NCBI GenBank assembly: GCA_001632435.1
Contig: KV423920.1
Location: forward strand, 186,001-250,000
Direction: 5' to 3'
Source of the DNA: Calocera cornea HHB12733
Taxonomy: Eukaryota > Basidiomycota > Dacrymycetes > Dacrymycetales > Dacrymycetaceae
DNA length: 64,000 nt
The translations under genes and the position numbers were made by a program. Shown here one piece after another: positions 32,861-45,500 of the stretch; the stretch's first letter is position 1, and every line of letters starts with the position of its first letter. The notes beneath the pieces are model-generated. The model made no database searches, was not told the DNA's origin, and was given only the letters and a program-made list of their open reading frames with translations.

Positions 32861-35315
32861 CTACGATCGTACAAGCACCGCGACGCTCTCTACATGGCTA
32901 GTCTGAGGGAACAAGTCGAAGCCTCGAATGCTGACGAGTTTATATGCCCCATTATCCTCTGTTCTCCCTTCTTCCTCTTGCGTCTTCAAGAGCCAACCTA
33001 CATCCCTTGCTTGGGTGTGCACGTTGCAGCTGACGTACACGATGACTTTGGGTCGGAAGTCCAGCAGCTGCCGAAGGAACGGCTCGTCGCATCCCTTGCG
33101 GGGAGGATCGATCACGGCGGCTGTGTGTGAGGATGGGAAATGCGAGACAGACGAGAAGATGTTGGACGCGGTCCCCGTCTGGAAGGCAAATTTGTCCTTT
33201 GGCAAATCGTTCAGCCCCAGGTTGTGAACCGCAGAGGCAATAGAATGGAGGGAAATGTCAATTCCCGAAATCTTCTCGAAAGATGATGACAGCATGAGCG
33301 AGAATAGGCCACTCCCACTGTATCACATCAGGACAATGATCACCCAAACCGTCAGGAAGGAACTCACCAGTAAGCATCTACCAGGTGAGTGGGGTGCTGC
33401 TGCCCCTGGCCGACAGTAGCCTTCTCGATGGCCTCCTTCACGTAGTCCGTGAGTGGCACGAGAACCGAATTATTGTTCTGGAAGAACGCGCTGGCAGGGA
33501 AGGAGAAAAGGAACGACCCAACACGCTCATACATCGTCGTATTGGGTGACGTGACGCAGACATGTTCTTCCTTGCCCGGCTCGACTTTCTCTTCTTGGAT
33601 GGTTAAGGCGGCATCCTGTATGGCAGCAGCCGGGGTCGCGTCGAGTGACCCGGGCACCTCTGCGCTGGCATCGGGCGCAGGGAACTCCGGTGCCACGTCC
33701 TCCATTGTCGCAGTATCCGTGTCGTCCACTGTCGGAGCATTCTCGTCCAGGTTTGCGATCTCGGCAGTAAACTTGGTTTCTACTGGGGGCACGGCAACAG
33801 CTACTGAGCCAGAGTTCGGTTCTGTCTGTATGTCGACGGGCGATAAACGAGCCGCTGTGCCATCGACAGTGCCTCCGCGACCGTCATCTACGCCGATGTC
33901 TGAAAGAGCAGCTGCTTCTACCTCTTGTGGAGTAAGATGCTGCGGCTGAGACGGTTGGGTATCCGCGACAATGGGCGGTGCACCAATGACCACGGAGTCC
34001 CGCAGAAGTAAGGTCGCTCCACGAGTGTAGTTTTGTATGGTACTGCAGAAGGGTCAGTCCACGCGTAGGACTAGTTTAGCATGGAAACATACTCTTGCAC
34101 ATTCTTCCTCGCTATCTTCAGACCCTCGTTGATGACATTGGTGGCAATGGGACACTCCTACTCCGCTGTTAGAAACATTGATCCCCCAAGGAAGTTCAGT
34201 GCGCACCTCAATATCTATGACGTTCCTCCCGCCACCCTTCTGGTCAAACCCGATTCTCAGCTCCCAGTCCCCCTTGAAGCCCATCCCGCTATTCCCGTTC
34301 GTCTGCTCCGTGTGACGAGGCTTCGGCTTCCTCCCACCACGCCGTACCCGCTGGTCAGGCGGGGCGTCGAAGTGAGGCGTGATCTTCGTGCGGTAGGCGT
34401 ATTGTAGTGGAGAGCCGATCGTTGGGAGAACGATGGGGATCACGGACGCGGGCAGCTCTACGACGTGCGTCAGCAGTGGGACCAGGAAATCGTGATGCTG
34501 TGTTCTCACTAGAGAAGTCTTGATACGCTCTTATGACTACACGACGCTTCAAGTCCAACTGGGTGTCGTACGACAGCATCTGGTACTGGCAGCCTGCGCA
34601 CTTGCCGAAGTACTGGCACTTCACTCTCGACATGTCCCTCAGCTCGGTGTTCGGCTCAATGACCTGTAGTGCATTAGAGCAACATCAGCCGAAGTGAGAG
34701 AGTAGAGCCTACACTGAGTAGTGTTGCATTCGAGTGACCGTGTCCCGAGCGCCCTATTCGTACAAGGATACGCTCTTGAGGCAATGCGAAAGGGGTGACG
34801 ATCACCCACGGCGGGTACGGCTTGGGCAGCAATGACAGCGAGTCGGCTACATCATCATCAGTCCCATACTCATCTTATCATACGAACATACACGCACCGG
34901 TAGACGACAGCTCCCTCACAGTCAACTCCATCTCCCTCCCCTCCAACCCCTCCGGCGCGTCCCACCCCTCGCTCCACCCCATCTTCACCCCCTCAGCAGC
35001 CATGATCCTCTCGACCTCCGAGCGCAGCACATCGTCGTGCGAGCCAAACTCGGGCGGAGGGGGAAGCTTGCGCTTCTTCGGATGCTGCTTGGGGTGGTGC
35101 GCGCGCGTTGAGGGCCCGGGTTCTGGTGCGGGCGTCGGGGCGGGAGCGGAGGACGCTGGCTCGGGCTCGGAGGGCAGGGACACTTTCGCCCGCTTTGGGG
35201 AGAGAGCGCCGACCTGCGGCGTCGGCGAGGAGCTGAGCGCACGCTTGGACATCGTCGGGAGGAGAGAGCGCCGGTGGGTGGAGAGTGCACGCAGCGCCAG
35301 CCGCGCGGTGTGCAT
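32861..35315 (-). CDS. TRM2: tRNA (uracil-5-)-methyltransferase TRM2
   Basis: Makes 5-methyluridine at position 54 in the tRNA T-loop using S-adenosylmethionine. Seven exons: 35315-34898, 34846-34713, 34663-34510, 34457-34207, 34157-34093, 34042-33368 and 33317-32861, totalling 717 residues. The Cys motif CQYFGKCAGCQYQ resembles the Cys cluster of RumA-type RNA m5U enzymes. Two TRM2 blocks are rebuilt by splicing: LPTIGSPLQYAYRTKITPHF and the AdoMet site DAYCGSGLFSL. Later come DPPRKGCD, the catalytic-cysteine motif VYVSCN and HVESV. An Asp/Glu/Ala-rich insertion of about 130 residues (about 33570-33960) is unusual and likely disordered. The N-terminus (MHTARLALRALSTHRRSLLPT) looks like a mitochondrial presequence, with a second Met at residue 22 before a KR-rich stretch, so dual targeting is plausible. 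Confidence 0.93.
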
Positions 35316-35639
35316 CTGCCAATGGTGTGCAAAATATTGGACGGCGGTTCAGGGTCGAAAATCCACCTTGGGCGGTGGCGGTGCGGGCGCTTCTTTCCCT
35401 TCTGTCGAGGGAGAATCTAGGCAGGACGAAAACCTACATGATGAACGATGTCTTCGGCGTATAGTGGTATATGCTATGTTGGACCAGAACTGTAATAAGG
35501 TATCGCATGCAGGGTTACCAAGTCTCCCAAGACTTTCCGAACGTACAAAACGCCCCTTCACGCCCCTTCCCCTGAAGCACTTCCTCCCCTCTCCCTACCT
35601 TCTCTTCTGTCGCCTGCCAGAAGCTTCAATGGCGCAATC
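35316..35639. other. TRM2 promoter region
   Basis: Spacer between the TRM2 start and the stop of the F-box/LRR-like gene, both minus strand. No gene seen. Confidence 0.5.
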
Positions 35640-37118
35640 TCAAACCAGTCCATCATCATCGTCATCGAACCTCTTGCCGTCCACGCTCCTGAGGCCCGCG
35701 CACACAATCCTTAGCTCGGCGAGGACGAGGTCTGTCTGATCTTTTGGCAGGTGGGAGCTGAACCCGTACAGCCGCTCGAGGGAGGGGAAGGAGGAGATAG
35801 CGTAGATCCAGTTTTCCTGCGGATGGTAGGTCAGCTTCATTGGAAGAAGAGGGGGAAGGGAAAGGGGAGCGCGCACAATAGCCTCTTCGCTTTCGTGCAG
35901 CGGGTGCACGGCCACCTCCGTCACCTGCGGCATGGCCCGTCCCAGGAGCGCGACGGCCGTGGCGCACTTGGCACTCATGCTGCGCGCGGCGACCTCCAGC
36001 CGGTGCAGTGTCGTTAACCCCCTGACTGCACGGCAGAAGGTCAGCACTGTCGGCTCCTGGTGCATCGACCCGAGGAAAGGGTCGATCCATAGCCTCAAGT
36101 CCCGCAGGGGCCTGCGCCTGCCGTCCGAGAGCGGGCACACGAGCTCGAGGTACGCCTCGACTCTCGAGCATCGCATGCGCAGGGACTTGATGTTCGGCAG
36201 CACGTCGGGGAGGAATGCGCGCGGGATGACGCTCAGCGGGGACTCGTCCCACAGGTTGACGTGCTCGAGCTTCGAGTGCGCGTACAGGAAGTCCGGGGTG
36301 AGCTCGTGTGATGCTACGCGGTCGAGCGTGAGGTTCTGCAGCAGCGGCATGCGCGTGCTCCAGAATGGGCTGAGCGTCACGGGCAGGGTTGTGGGAGCGT
36401 CGTATTGCGAGATGTGGAGCCGGGAGAGGCGCGGGGAGCGGTCGAGGACTTTGGCGAGGGAGAGGAGGAGCCGGCCTGGGGTGGGTGTGAGCGGTCTGGG
36501 AATGGGGGATGCGAGCGAGCTCACCGCCGTCGCTGACCATTGATGAGCAGGTCCAGGTGAAGCTCATATATCCCCCAAGATACTGCGTGACCTGTGGACT
36601 TATTGTTCAGCATGGATACAACTCCGGAGAGCTAGGTGCCGCACTCTGCGCTCCGGCTCCGTATTATGGATGTCCTGCAACTGCACGCCCACGATGCTCA
36701 TCTGCGAGATCTCGGGACAGGAGAACCTGAGCTGCTCAAAGAATCCCGCCAGGCCCGTGATATTAAAGCAAGCGATGACGACGCTCTTGAGCGAGGTGAA
36801 GTGCGGGGCGACCTTGAAGGCCGCCTGGATCTGCCCGGGCGTCCAGGACCGGTCGGGCTTCTGCCCCACCGGCACGGGGTTCTCCAGGACCTCCAGGCGG
36901 CGCACCAACAGGGCCCGCCGGGGAACAGAGGACAGCTCGTCCCACTTGGCGATATCCCCACACTGGATAACCAGACGCTCGTACTGCAACTGGTCGGGCC
37001 AGAGGGTTGAGCGCCAGGTGCGGTTCAGCATCGTGAGCGAGATGAGGTCCCGCTTTGTCGTCGTCTCCAAAGCGATGCGGTCCATTATCTCGGGGGGGAG
37101 GCAGGCGGCGACGGACAT
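35640..37118 (-). CDS. F-box/LRR-like protein
   Basis: Predicted 473 residues in two exons, 37118-36620 and 36562-35640, with a 57-bp intron; a second acceptor at 36531 would remove about 10 residues and is also in phase. An F-box-like helix pair opens the protein (LPPEIMDRIALETTTKRDLISLTMLNRTW), as in the large Agaricomycete families of F-box proteins. The rest has irregular leucine-rich periodicity (for example LVRRLEVLENPVPV, MPLLQNLTLDRVASHEL, LPNIKSLRMRCSRVEAYLEL, LRDLRLWIDPFL, PSLERLYGFSSHL) that would form a solenoid for substrate recognition in an SCF ubiquitin ligase. It ends in a run of five Asp. Such genes evolve rapidly in mushrooms; no substrate is predicted. Confidence 0.8.
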
Positions 37119-37451
37119 CTTGGATGAATCCTCGCTCTTTGATGTTTGGGTTCTGGGGAAGGGGGAACTACAGAGAGCACTTATACAGCAAGAGGTGACA
37201 ATCGCCCGATCTGTGTACAGTAGGAGGGCAGCAGGGCAACAGGGACAGGGGCCGACGCCTCATGCACGACGCGTCCGATGCGCCTCAGGGTCCAACATAC
37301 CGTGACCTGCCAGCCCGGAGCCGAGCCACATCTCCGTCGCTTACAGCCGCGCCACCCGTCCCTGCTTTCCTCGTCTTGCCGCTCACTGGCGCTTAGCTAC
37401 AACATCCACTCCCCTCCTCCTTACCGCCATCAGCTCGCTTTTATCGCAGAG
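37119..37451. promoter_or_regulatory. Shared divergent promoter, F-box/LRR and RTF2
   Basis: The 333 bp between two divergent start codons must hold both promoters. Pyrimidine-rich tracts occur just before the RTF2 ATG (about 37375-37440). Confidence 0.5.
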
Positions 37452-38504
37452 ATGGGTAATGACGGTGGCTCCATCCCCGATCGGCGCGACCTCGTGCGCA
37501 CCAAGCCCAAGGCCGAGCAGGCCGACAAGCAGAACCAGACGCGCGCACAGTGGTTCTTCTGCGCTCTCTCCAAGGTACGCAGTTGACTCATCCCGAGATC
37601 CCGCAGCTGTGCTGACATGTGTTGGGTAGAGACCGCTGCAGAAACCGGTTGTAGCCTGCGAGCTTGGGAAGATGTACAATAAGGATGCGATTGTGGAGTA
37701 TCTGCTCGACAAGAGCATATACGGCGACGGGGAGAAGATCTGCGGGCATATCCGCTCCTTAAAGGTACATCTTCCTTCTCTTCATTGGCTACGGACTGTG
37801 CTAACGCACCGCTGTAGGACGTCAAGACGCTCACGCTCACGCCCAACCCCTCCCAAACCCTGCCTGCGGGGTCCGACCTCCCCTTCCCCCCCTTCGTCTG
37901 CCCCCTAACAATGAAAGAGATGCTCGGCTCGATCCCGTTCGTCTTCCTCTGGTCCTGCGGGTGCGTCTTCAGCGCCTCGGGGCTGCGGGCCATCGCGACG
38001 CCCGTCGAGGAGGCGGAGCGGAAGAGCGAGGAGGCGCAGGGCGAGGGGAGCGATAAGGAGAACATTCGGGGGAAGGGAGAGGAGAAGGCGAGACAGTGCC
38101 CGCAGTGCGGCAAGCCGTACCTCGAAGCGCAGGTGGTTCCCCTGAACCCGCCCACAGCGGTCGCAGAAGAGCGCCTGGCCGCCCTCCTCTCCCGGCGCGC
38201 GTCCGAGCCACCCAAGTCCAAGAAGCGGAAACATGCCGCCTCCGCGCTGCCCGCCGAAGAGCCGGAGAAGAAGAAGCCGACGCTGGGGCCGAGCATGGCC
38301 ACGAGTGCTGTGTCAGCCTTGTTGAGGGAGGAGGAGAAGAAGCGCGCCAAGGTCGGGATGAGCGCTGCGGTTAAGAGCCTGTATAGGGACAAGGGGGCGA
38401 AGGAGGACAAGGGCACGTTCTTGACTATGGGCACGTTTACCAGGGTGAGTGCGAGCGCGTTGAGAGATTGAATTTGAAGGCTGACAGGGGAGCAGTATGC
38501 GTAG
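37452..38504 (+). CDS. RTF2: Replication termination factor 2 (Rtf2 family)
   Basis: Rtf2 proteins carry a RING-like fold and act in replication-fork pausing and, in fission yeast, splicing control; human RTF2 is removed at stalled forks. Exons 37452-37574, 37630-37764, 37818-38444 and a 9-nt last exon 38496-38504 give 297 residues. The family-defining start is MGNDGGSIPDRRDLVRTK, then WFFCALSKRPLQKPVVACELGKMYNKDAIVEYLLD, followed by the split Cys pairs of the RING-like domain: FVCPLTMKEM, LWSCGCVFS and CPQCGKPY. The Lys-rich C-terminus (KSKKRKHAAS) is a likely nuclear signal. The tiny last exon coding Tyr-Ala-stop is inferred from a strong GTGAGT donor and GCAG acceptor; without it the protein would end a few residues later (VSASALRD). 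Confidence 0.93.
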
Positions 38505-40254
38505 TGCCATTGCAGACCGCGGCGATCACGCCCACAGGCGTTATGTGTTGTACAACAGCTGTATGATCCGCATTTCCGACTCCCGAGTCATTGCATTTTA
38601 TTTTCTCGCCCAGGAGCCGTTCCCCGCATTTCCGACAAATGGCGCGGTGCTCATCAGCGGGAGCGGGGCTCCTCAGGCGCTCCAGACCCGTCCGGATCGC
38701 CAGGTCGGAGTCTGGTGCTCGCCACATACGTCTCCAAACATGGACAGTCGTTGTATGTCGTATGTAGCAGCAGTTCTTGATACCGGCCGTCCCCCCACCC
38801 ACCACGTACGGGATCTTACCACAGTATCCATGCGCACCCGTCCCACCCGTCCCGACCTAGAGTCTGCACGCTATGAGAACGGCGTTGCTTTGCTACAACC
38901 GATAAGTTACGGCAGGCATGCAAACCGTATTTGCTGAAGGGGCGTTCCCCTTCCATCCAGCGGTACCTGCAACGGAGGAGACCACGGGGAGCGAGTCGGG
39001 CGCTCTACAACCGGCCTGGACAGGATAGGATGGGAGATGGTGGTACACACAGTACACAGGTGATGCAAACCCTAACTTACCAGTACAAATCTCAGGATAC
39101 TCGCCACCGGACCACTGGGACGCAGCAGCTGCAGTACAGCAGGCCGCAACACGTGCAGCACTGCACTGTAACGTATTTCCGGCTATTAAACACGCGCTTG
39201 CCACATCATGTACTGTACAGATTACTACTGTATGTAGCTCCAGGGCGGCCGTGCGCTTGCCTCACATAGCAACATAGGTTAGGTTATGGGTACGGGTGCC
39301 GCGGCTCGGCTCGTAGGGTCGTAGGGTCGTGAGTCGGATCGGCCCGCTGTGCGCCCCTGCTTGAGCGGGGTCAAACCCAATGCCCTACCGTACTGCCGAT
39401 GGGTGGGAGCCGCGCTCCCAGCGCCTGCCGTATGTATCTGCAGCCTCTGCAGCCGCTATGGCACTGAGTATGTACGCCCCCGTGTGAGGCTGGAGAGGCG
39501 TGGCCCTCGCGTTGCGCGTTCCATGCGCGCGCTGACTCACAAAGGTGACTCTCGGCCCACGGGGCGGGTGGGCTCACAAAGCGCGATCGGGGATGCACGT
39601 GTGCTGGCCGAGTTTGCGTGTGTGTGGGGGGGGGGGGCGGGTACTGTAGCGTTGGCTGGTGTGAGATGCTCGGATGTTGCACCTGGGGCGTTCTGGGGGA
39701 AGTCGCAGTGAGTCAGAACGGTTGAGAAGGAGCGGGAGTGTTGGCGGGAAACAGCGAGCAGAATGTCCAGGAACGAGCCAGACCGACTGGGCATCCCTGC
39801 GATGATCTTCCCGTGGCAGTGCGGTCGTGAGAAAGAAGCGGGCGCCAAGGGACGGTCTCAGGCGCGGCGCCTGTCCGCCAATCAGGCGCCGGGAAAGAGG
39901 GCCGCCCGGCGCCGGGTTGAATGGAGAGCGCCGTGCACGGGCGCATTGAGTCCCAAAGAGGCAAGGCGGTGTCCCGAACCCGCAGGTGGCCGGTGGCAGA
40001 GTGGGCCGACACTGTCAAGCGCCCTCCATCCCCTTGCTTGCTTCCTGCTCACACCCGGCACCCGCACCGGCGCGGCACAACACGCCTTGGCACCGCAGCA
40101 GCCCACTCCGGACACGGCACAGGAGTACACTCGCCGTGGCTCTCGACCACCACGATCACCTCTGCACGACTGTACAGCGGTCCCCGGGTCGGCGCTCGTT
40201 CCACCCTTCCCTCTCCTCAACTCGATCCTTCTCCCCCTCGGAACGCTAGGCAGC
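38505..40254. other. Intergenic region before the Cys-rich membrane protein
   Basis: I find no gene in this 1.75 kb. It has a run of 12 G at 39626-39637 and a CGTAGGGT direct repeat near 39313-39330. The final 200 bp are C-rich and likely form the promoter and 5' UTR of the next gene. Confidence 0.45.
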
Positions 40255-41920
40255 ATGCTCCGCACCCTCCTCGCCGGCGCACTGCTGCTGGGCGGTGCAC
40301 TCGCGCAGACCAGTGTGCGTCCTTTTCGCCACTCCGAGGCATGCGGGATGGGATGTGGGATGTACAGTACTGATCCGCCTACTCTAGACGAATGCGACGT
40401 GCGCGTCGAGCTACGACTGGATGAGCAACGCCGAGGGGCAGTCGCCCTGCCTCGTCGCAGCAGATCTGCAGGGTGTCGTACGTCCCGGCCCCCAAATTGG
40501 ACGGACCGAGTCCTGACGCCCCTCCTAGTGCAACGACGACAAATGGTTCATCCCCTCGCTCCCCTCCGGGACGCACTACGTGGGGCCGCTCACACCCGCC
40601 CTAGGCACCCTCTGCATCTGCAACACAGTAGTGTACAACCTCGTCTCCGCGTGCGCGGCCTGCCAGGGCGGGGAGTGGGTCGCCTGGGCCGACTGGACGG
40701 CCAACTGCTCCGTCCAGGTCATGACGCGCGGCAGCTTCCCCGGCCCTGTGCCGGGCGGGACGAGCGTGCCCGCGTGGGCGGAGGTGGACACGAGCTTGGA
40801 GGGCAGCTGGAACGCCGTTGAGGCGCGGACGGTCGCGGCTTCGGGTACGTCTGCGTTCCTCTGCCCCGGCACGGGCACAGTGTTGAACAGCGCCTGACGT
40901 CGAGCAGGCCTGCCGGATACGTTCCCCAGCTCCACCTCCCCCGGGATCACAACCAGCACCTCCTTCTCATCCTCCCCGACAACGACCTCTCCTGCGTCCA
41001 GCTCCCACACGAACGTCGGGGCAATAGCGGGCGGCGTGGTCGGCGGGGTGCTGCTGCTGCTGCTCCTCCTCCTCGCACTCTTCCTTCTCCGCATGCGTAA
41101 AAACAGGCGCAACGCCGCGCGCACCGCGCCCATCCCGCTCCCGACGAGCTACAGCTCCCTCTCGAGCAGGGGGGCGAACAGCTCGCCGCCCACCGGCGGA
41201 GAGAGGGACGGCAGCGTCATCGTCGTCGGTCCGGGGTCGGGGTACTCGGGCTACCCCAGCAGCCCGGGGGCTGAGAAGGCCGGCTTCCTCTCCACGCACA
41301 GCGCCCACGGACACGGCACCGGCACCGGGAACGGGGGCACGCACTCGCCGCCCTACTCGCCCAACTCGCCGCTCTCGCCCGCCTTCCCCCCCAGCAGCGT
41401 TAATACCGCCGCCTCGCAGGGGACGGGCACCGGCGGCACCTTCTCGGGCAGCGGGACCAACCCAGCCTCGTCCGGGTTCGTCCTCTACGACCCGAACGAC
41501 CCGGCGACGTGGCCTACCAATGTCCCCGTGGGGCTGCCGGGGATGCCGCACTCGCCGGGGGGCACACGCACCCAAAACCAGCGGGGGAGCACCCAGTCGG
41601 GCTACCTGTCCCACCTCTCCGCCTCCGGCTCCTTGCCTAGCCCGGGCGGCGCATTCCCCTCGCACTATCCCGGCTACTCGATGGGCGAAGCGCAGCCCGG
41701 CCCCGGCTCGGGCGCAGGAGCAGCGAGTGTCGCTGGGGGAGCATCAGCAGTGCTCGACTCTGACCGCGCGTACTCCCCTGTTCCGACCCCCGCACCGACG
41801 TACAGGAGCAGCGCTAGCCCTGCCCCGGGGCGTGATGGGGTTGGGGACCGGGTGCTGCTTAGGGGGCCGGCGAGGGTTGTGGGGAAGCGGAGGGGTGGGG
41901 GGCAGGGGCAGGGGCGGTAG
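40255..41920 (+). CDS. Cys-rich single-pass membrane protein
   Basis: Predicted 492-residue type I membrane protein from exons 40255-40314, 40388-40477, 40529-40844 and 40908-41920. A signal peptide (MLRTLLAGALLLGGALAQTS) leads to an ectodomain of about 100 residues with eight cysteines (ATCASSYDW, SPCLVAADL, VCND, LCICNTVVYNLVSACAACQ, ANCSV); this arrangement is one I associate with a large uncharacterised Agaricomycete surface family. A Ser/Thr/Pro stalk (probably O-glycosylated) follows, then a transmembrane helix [24 protein letters not shown] at about residues 190-215. The long cytoplasmic tail is Gly/Ser/Pro-rich with no domain. The overall design resembles fungal Wsc/Mid-type wall sensors, but no WSC domain is present, so a sensor role is only a guess. 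Intron 2 donor at 40478 was chosen because it keeps the Cys pattern in frame. Confidence 0.82.
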
Positions 41921-42504
41921 TGCGCTTCGGAAGGGAAGGGTTATGTGCTTGTTCGGGAGTGCGCGATGCGGTTGAGGAGGAGGAGGGGCTAGACTCCGTG
42001 GAGCTTGACAAGGAAGGGAAGGGATGGAAGTGGGAAGAGGTGAAGCAGGGGAGCAGGGGATACGAGATGTCAGACGAGACGCATAACACTCATGCATATC
42101 TGTTGCCTTTTCTTTATTGTGCCTTGTACTCTACTCTGGGTTATGAATGTATTCTGCGAATACCGGGCTGTGCATGCTGCATGCAGTACATAGTCTCGCC
42201 CCTGAGGGATGTTTGGTGATCACGGGACGGTGGTGCGATGTGCGATGCACGGTGGTCCCCTTGCGGCGATTGGGCGCTCATAGACGCTTCCAGGATGCGC
42301 TGCTTTAATGCGAGACATACATATTCACAATACGAGGCATAGATTACATATTGGGGTGCGATTACATGCGATGCGGAATAAAGAGTACGATAATGTAGGA
42401 AATACCGCGTGCGGAGCCCATAGTATACCCGATGCAAGATAAAGACCACACCCATAAACACTTCCATCCACGGCCCGACCATCCCATTCTCGAGTGAGCT
42501 CGAG
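41921..42504. other. Convergent intergenic region
   Basis: Between the stops of the membrane protein (plus) and the CHAT protein (minus). No gene seen; likely overlapping 3' UTRs. Confidence 0.5.
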
Positions 42505-45500
42505 TCACACTCCGTAATGCACAAACGCGCCCCAGCGATGCATCGGCACGCCTCGCTGCCGCAGCCGCCCGAGCGAGACGTTGAGCGCCTCTGCGGCGTT
42601 TTCTGCTTTCAATTCGCCCTGCAGACTCTCGTAGAAGCCCCGTGCCAGCTCTGGCCCGTCCATGTCCGCCATACCCCATGTCGTGCCTAGGACTCCGCGG
42701 AAGCCGGCCACCTGCAACCCCGCGGCCATATGCAGCGCCTCGTCGGGGAGGTGCACGGTCGCGCGAGCCGTGTGGCAGGCTGAGAGAAACGCGAACTTTG
42801 CGGTGCGGGAGAGGTTCAGCTTCACCACTTGCCGCAAGGTCATCGGCCCGTCTGCCAGGTAGATCGCACTGTCGAGCGGGCTTTCTGGGTTCCAATAGCC
42901 ATGGACGACACAGTGGAGCCAGGGATGGGTCGACACAGCTTCCGCACGAGACATGACGGCTTCGCGTCCGACGAGGAATGTGACGGAGTCCTTGAAGGAA
43001 GAGGTCCGAAGCACATCGATCTCGCTCCTGGCGTATCGCAGCCTCGGCATTCCAGGCGCTTCGGGCTGCGCAATGGCAAGAATGCGAGAGGACTGCGCGT
43101 CCATAGGGTCTGATGGCGGGAGCTTGCGGGCTTTGATCAAGGTGGACAGATTGGTCGTGTACGACGAAACGAAGAGGTCGGGGATGCCCTGCTGGCCAGG
43201 CTGGTACGGGCCCGCACAGTGGATCGGCAGCAGGCTGAACAGCCCAGCAGGTGTCCACCATACTCGACGCGTGCTCTGCTCGTAATTCGGGATCGCCACC
43301 AGCAGCTTGACGACCTCGTCCAGCCCGCCTTGCCACAAGGACTTGGCGACGGACTGCAGTGTCCGTTCGAGGAAGCTCAGTCCATATTTGTCCTTCGCGA
43401 TTTGTAGAGCCGAATGCAACATATGCATGAGTTGACGAACAACCGGAAGGGGGAGACCAGTGAGCGGGACGACGCGCACGGCACCGGTGTGGGTGATGAC
43501 CAGTGCGTCACTCCGATACTCGCTCGTGTTGAGAATGACGATCGGCCCGTCTTTCGCCGCCTCCCTCAAGTGGTCAAAGTCCAAGGGCTTCAGGAAGAGC
43601 TCGAAGCCCGGCACCTGCCGCACGGCGGCGACGAGCAGCTCCCAGCGCTCGGCCTGCCTTCGCCGCTGCTGGTCGCTCTGCTCCAGGTACCACTCGGAGA
43701 AGCCCGAAACATCGAAGTCTTCCAGGTCCAGCGTCTTCGCCAGCTGCGTGAGCTCCCTGGTCAGTTCCGGGGAGACCGCCTCCAGGCCGTCCAGGTCGAC
43801 GCGCACCTCCAGCACGGAGCGCCAGAGCACCGACCGCCCTTCTTCCAACAGCTCGACCGCCGTCTCCGGCTGGCCAACGGCGATGGCGACAGCAGCCGCA
43901 TCGGCCGCAAGCTGGAACGCCTGCGACATGAGGTTCCGATGCCGTTTCGTGGTGTTGAGGCCGAGCCATGCCATGCGCGAGAGGAGGCCGACGGCGGCCT
44001 TGAACAGCTCGAGGGAGGCGACCTTGCGCCCGTTGTCGAATGCCAGCCGTGCGCCCACGACCGCAGCGCGGAAGCGCACCTTGACCGGCCCGTCCATGAC
44101 TTGTGCCGCCTGGCCGTAGTGTTGGATCGCCCCCGTCAGGTCCGCCTCGTCCCCGAACACGCGGTGCTTCTCGCCCAGCACCGCCGCGAGGTCGATGAGG
44201 TAGAACGTCCTTCTCGGATCGGCCGAGGGCCCGAGGTGGGCAAGCGCGGCCGTGAACGCGTCCAGGCACGCCTGCATCGTCCGCGGATCGCCGGTCTGGT
44301 CGAACTTTGTCTTGAGCGCCAGCGCGTACTGCCACAGCATGAGGTGCCGCTCCGCATACTTGTCGGGCGTGACCGAGAGGATCGCTTCGTGCGCGCGGAC
44401 GCAGTCGTCCAGGTCCGCCTGCTTCCCCTCCGCCGTAAACTTGATCCCCTTCGCCAGGGCGAGCTCGGAGAAGATGGAGGGCATCTCGAGCAGGCCCGTG
44501 CTCTTGGCGAGCGCCGCAGCCTCCTCGAGGTACGCGTGCATCGCCGGTATCAGCTCTGTCTTGCCGCGCTCGACACCCACGCGGTATATATGCGCCAGCG
44601 TCCTCAGACACCGCGCCAGCTGCGCGCCCATGAAGCTCTTCGCGCGCCCGGCGGCGATCGCATTCTGCAGCTCGCGCTGGGCGATGGTGAAGTCCTCCGG
44701 CTCTCCGAAGTATATGAAGCGGTAGGCGTGGGCGAGCCCGAGGTGCGCGTGCGCGAAGACGCTCAGCGGGCCGTCCGCGTCGGCGCTCGCGAGCGCCTGC
44801 GTGCTCGCCTCGATCGCCGCGTCGATGTCCGCCGCATGCCCTGTGGCGCGGAACCGGTGCTTGAGGCACATGGCGAGGGAGATGAGCAGGTGTGGCTTGG
44901 CGCTGTCGCTGACGCCCGCGAGCGCGCGGCGCTGGCACTCGATCGCGTTGTCGACGTCCTGTATGCGGCCCTCGGCGACGAACATGCCAAGGTACTGCGT
45001 TCCGAGCGCGCGGATGATCTGCAGGTCGCACCACGTCGTCTGGCGCTCGCCGGGGATGAGCGCGATCGCCTGGGTGATGAGGCCCATCGACTCGTGGAAG
45101 TTTGGCGAGCTGCGGCCCTCGCGGATGAGCGCGCCCAGCTCGTGCAGCATGCGCCTGCGGTGCCGGTGCGCCGGGCAGAGCCGCAGCGCCTCCCGCCCGC
45201 AGTCGATCCCCCGGTTCAGGTCCATCTTGTCCGCCGGGTGGCCGTGCAGGTACCAGCGCGCGCGGTACGCGCCGGACAGGGCGTACATGGCGTATGCCTT
45301 GAGCGGGTCTGCCGGGGCCAGGCGGGCCGCCGCCGCCTCGAGCATGTCCACCTCGGGGAAGGCCCCGTTGGAGTAGCCAAAGTAGGTAAAGTAGTGCGCC
45401 TTGATGCGCGTGGCGTGCGCGAGCAGCTCGTCCATCATGCGGCCCTGGACGTGCGGGTGCTGCTTGGCCATGCGCCCGGCGTCCTGGTAGCACCCCTGCG

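Noticed and set aside
39349..39850. GC-rich open frames around the 12-G run
   Set aside because: Translations are low-complexity Arg/Pro/Gly with no splice support or domain.
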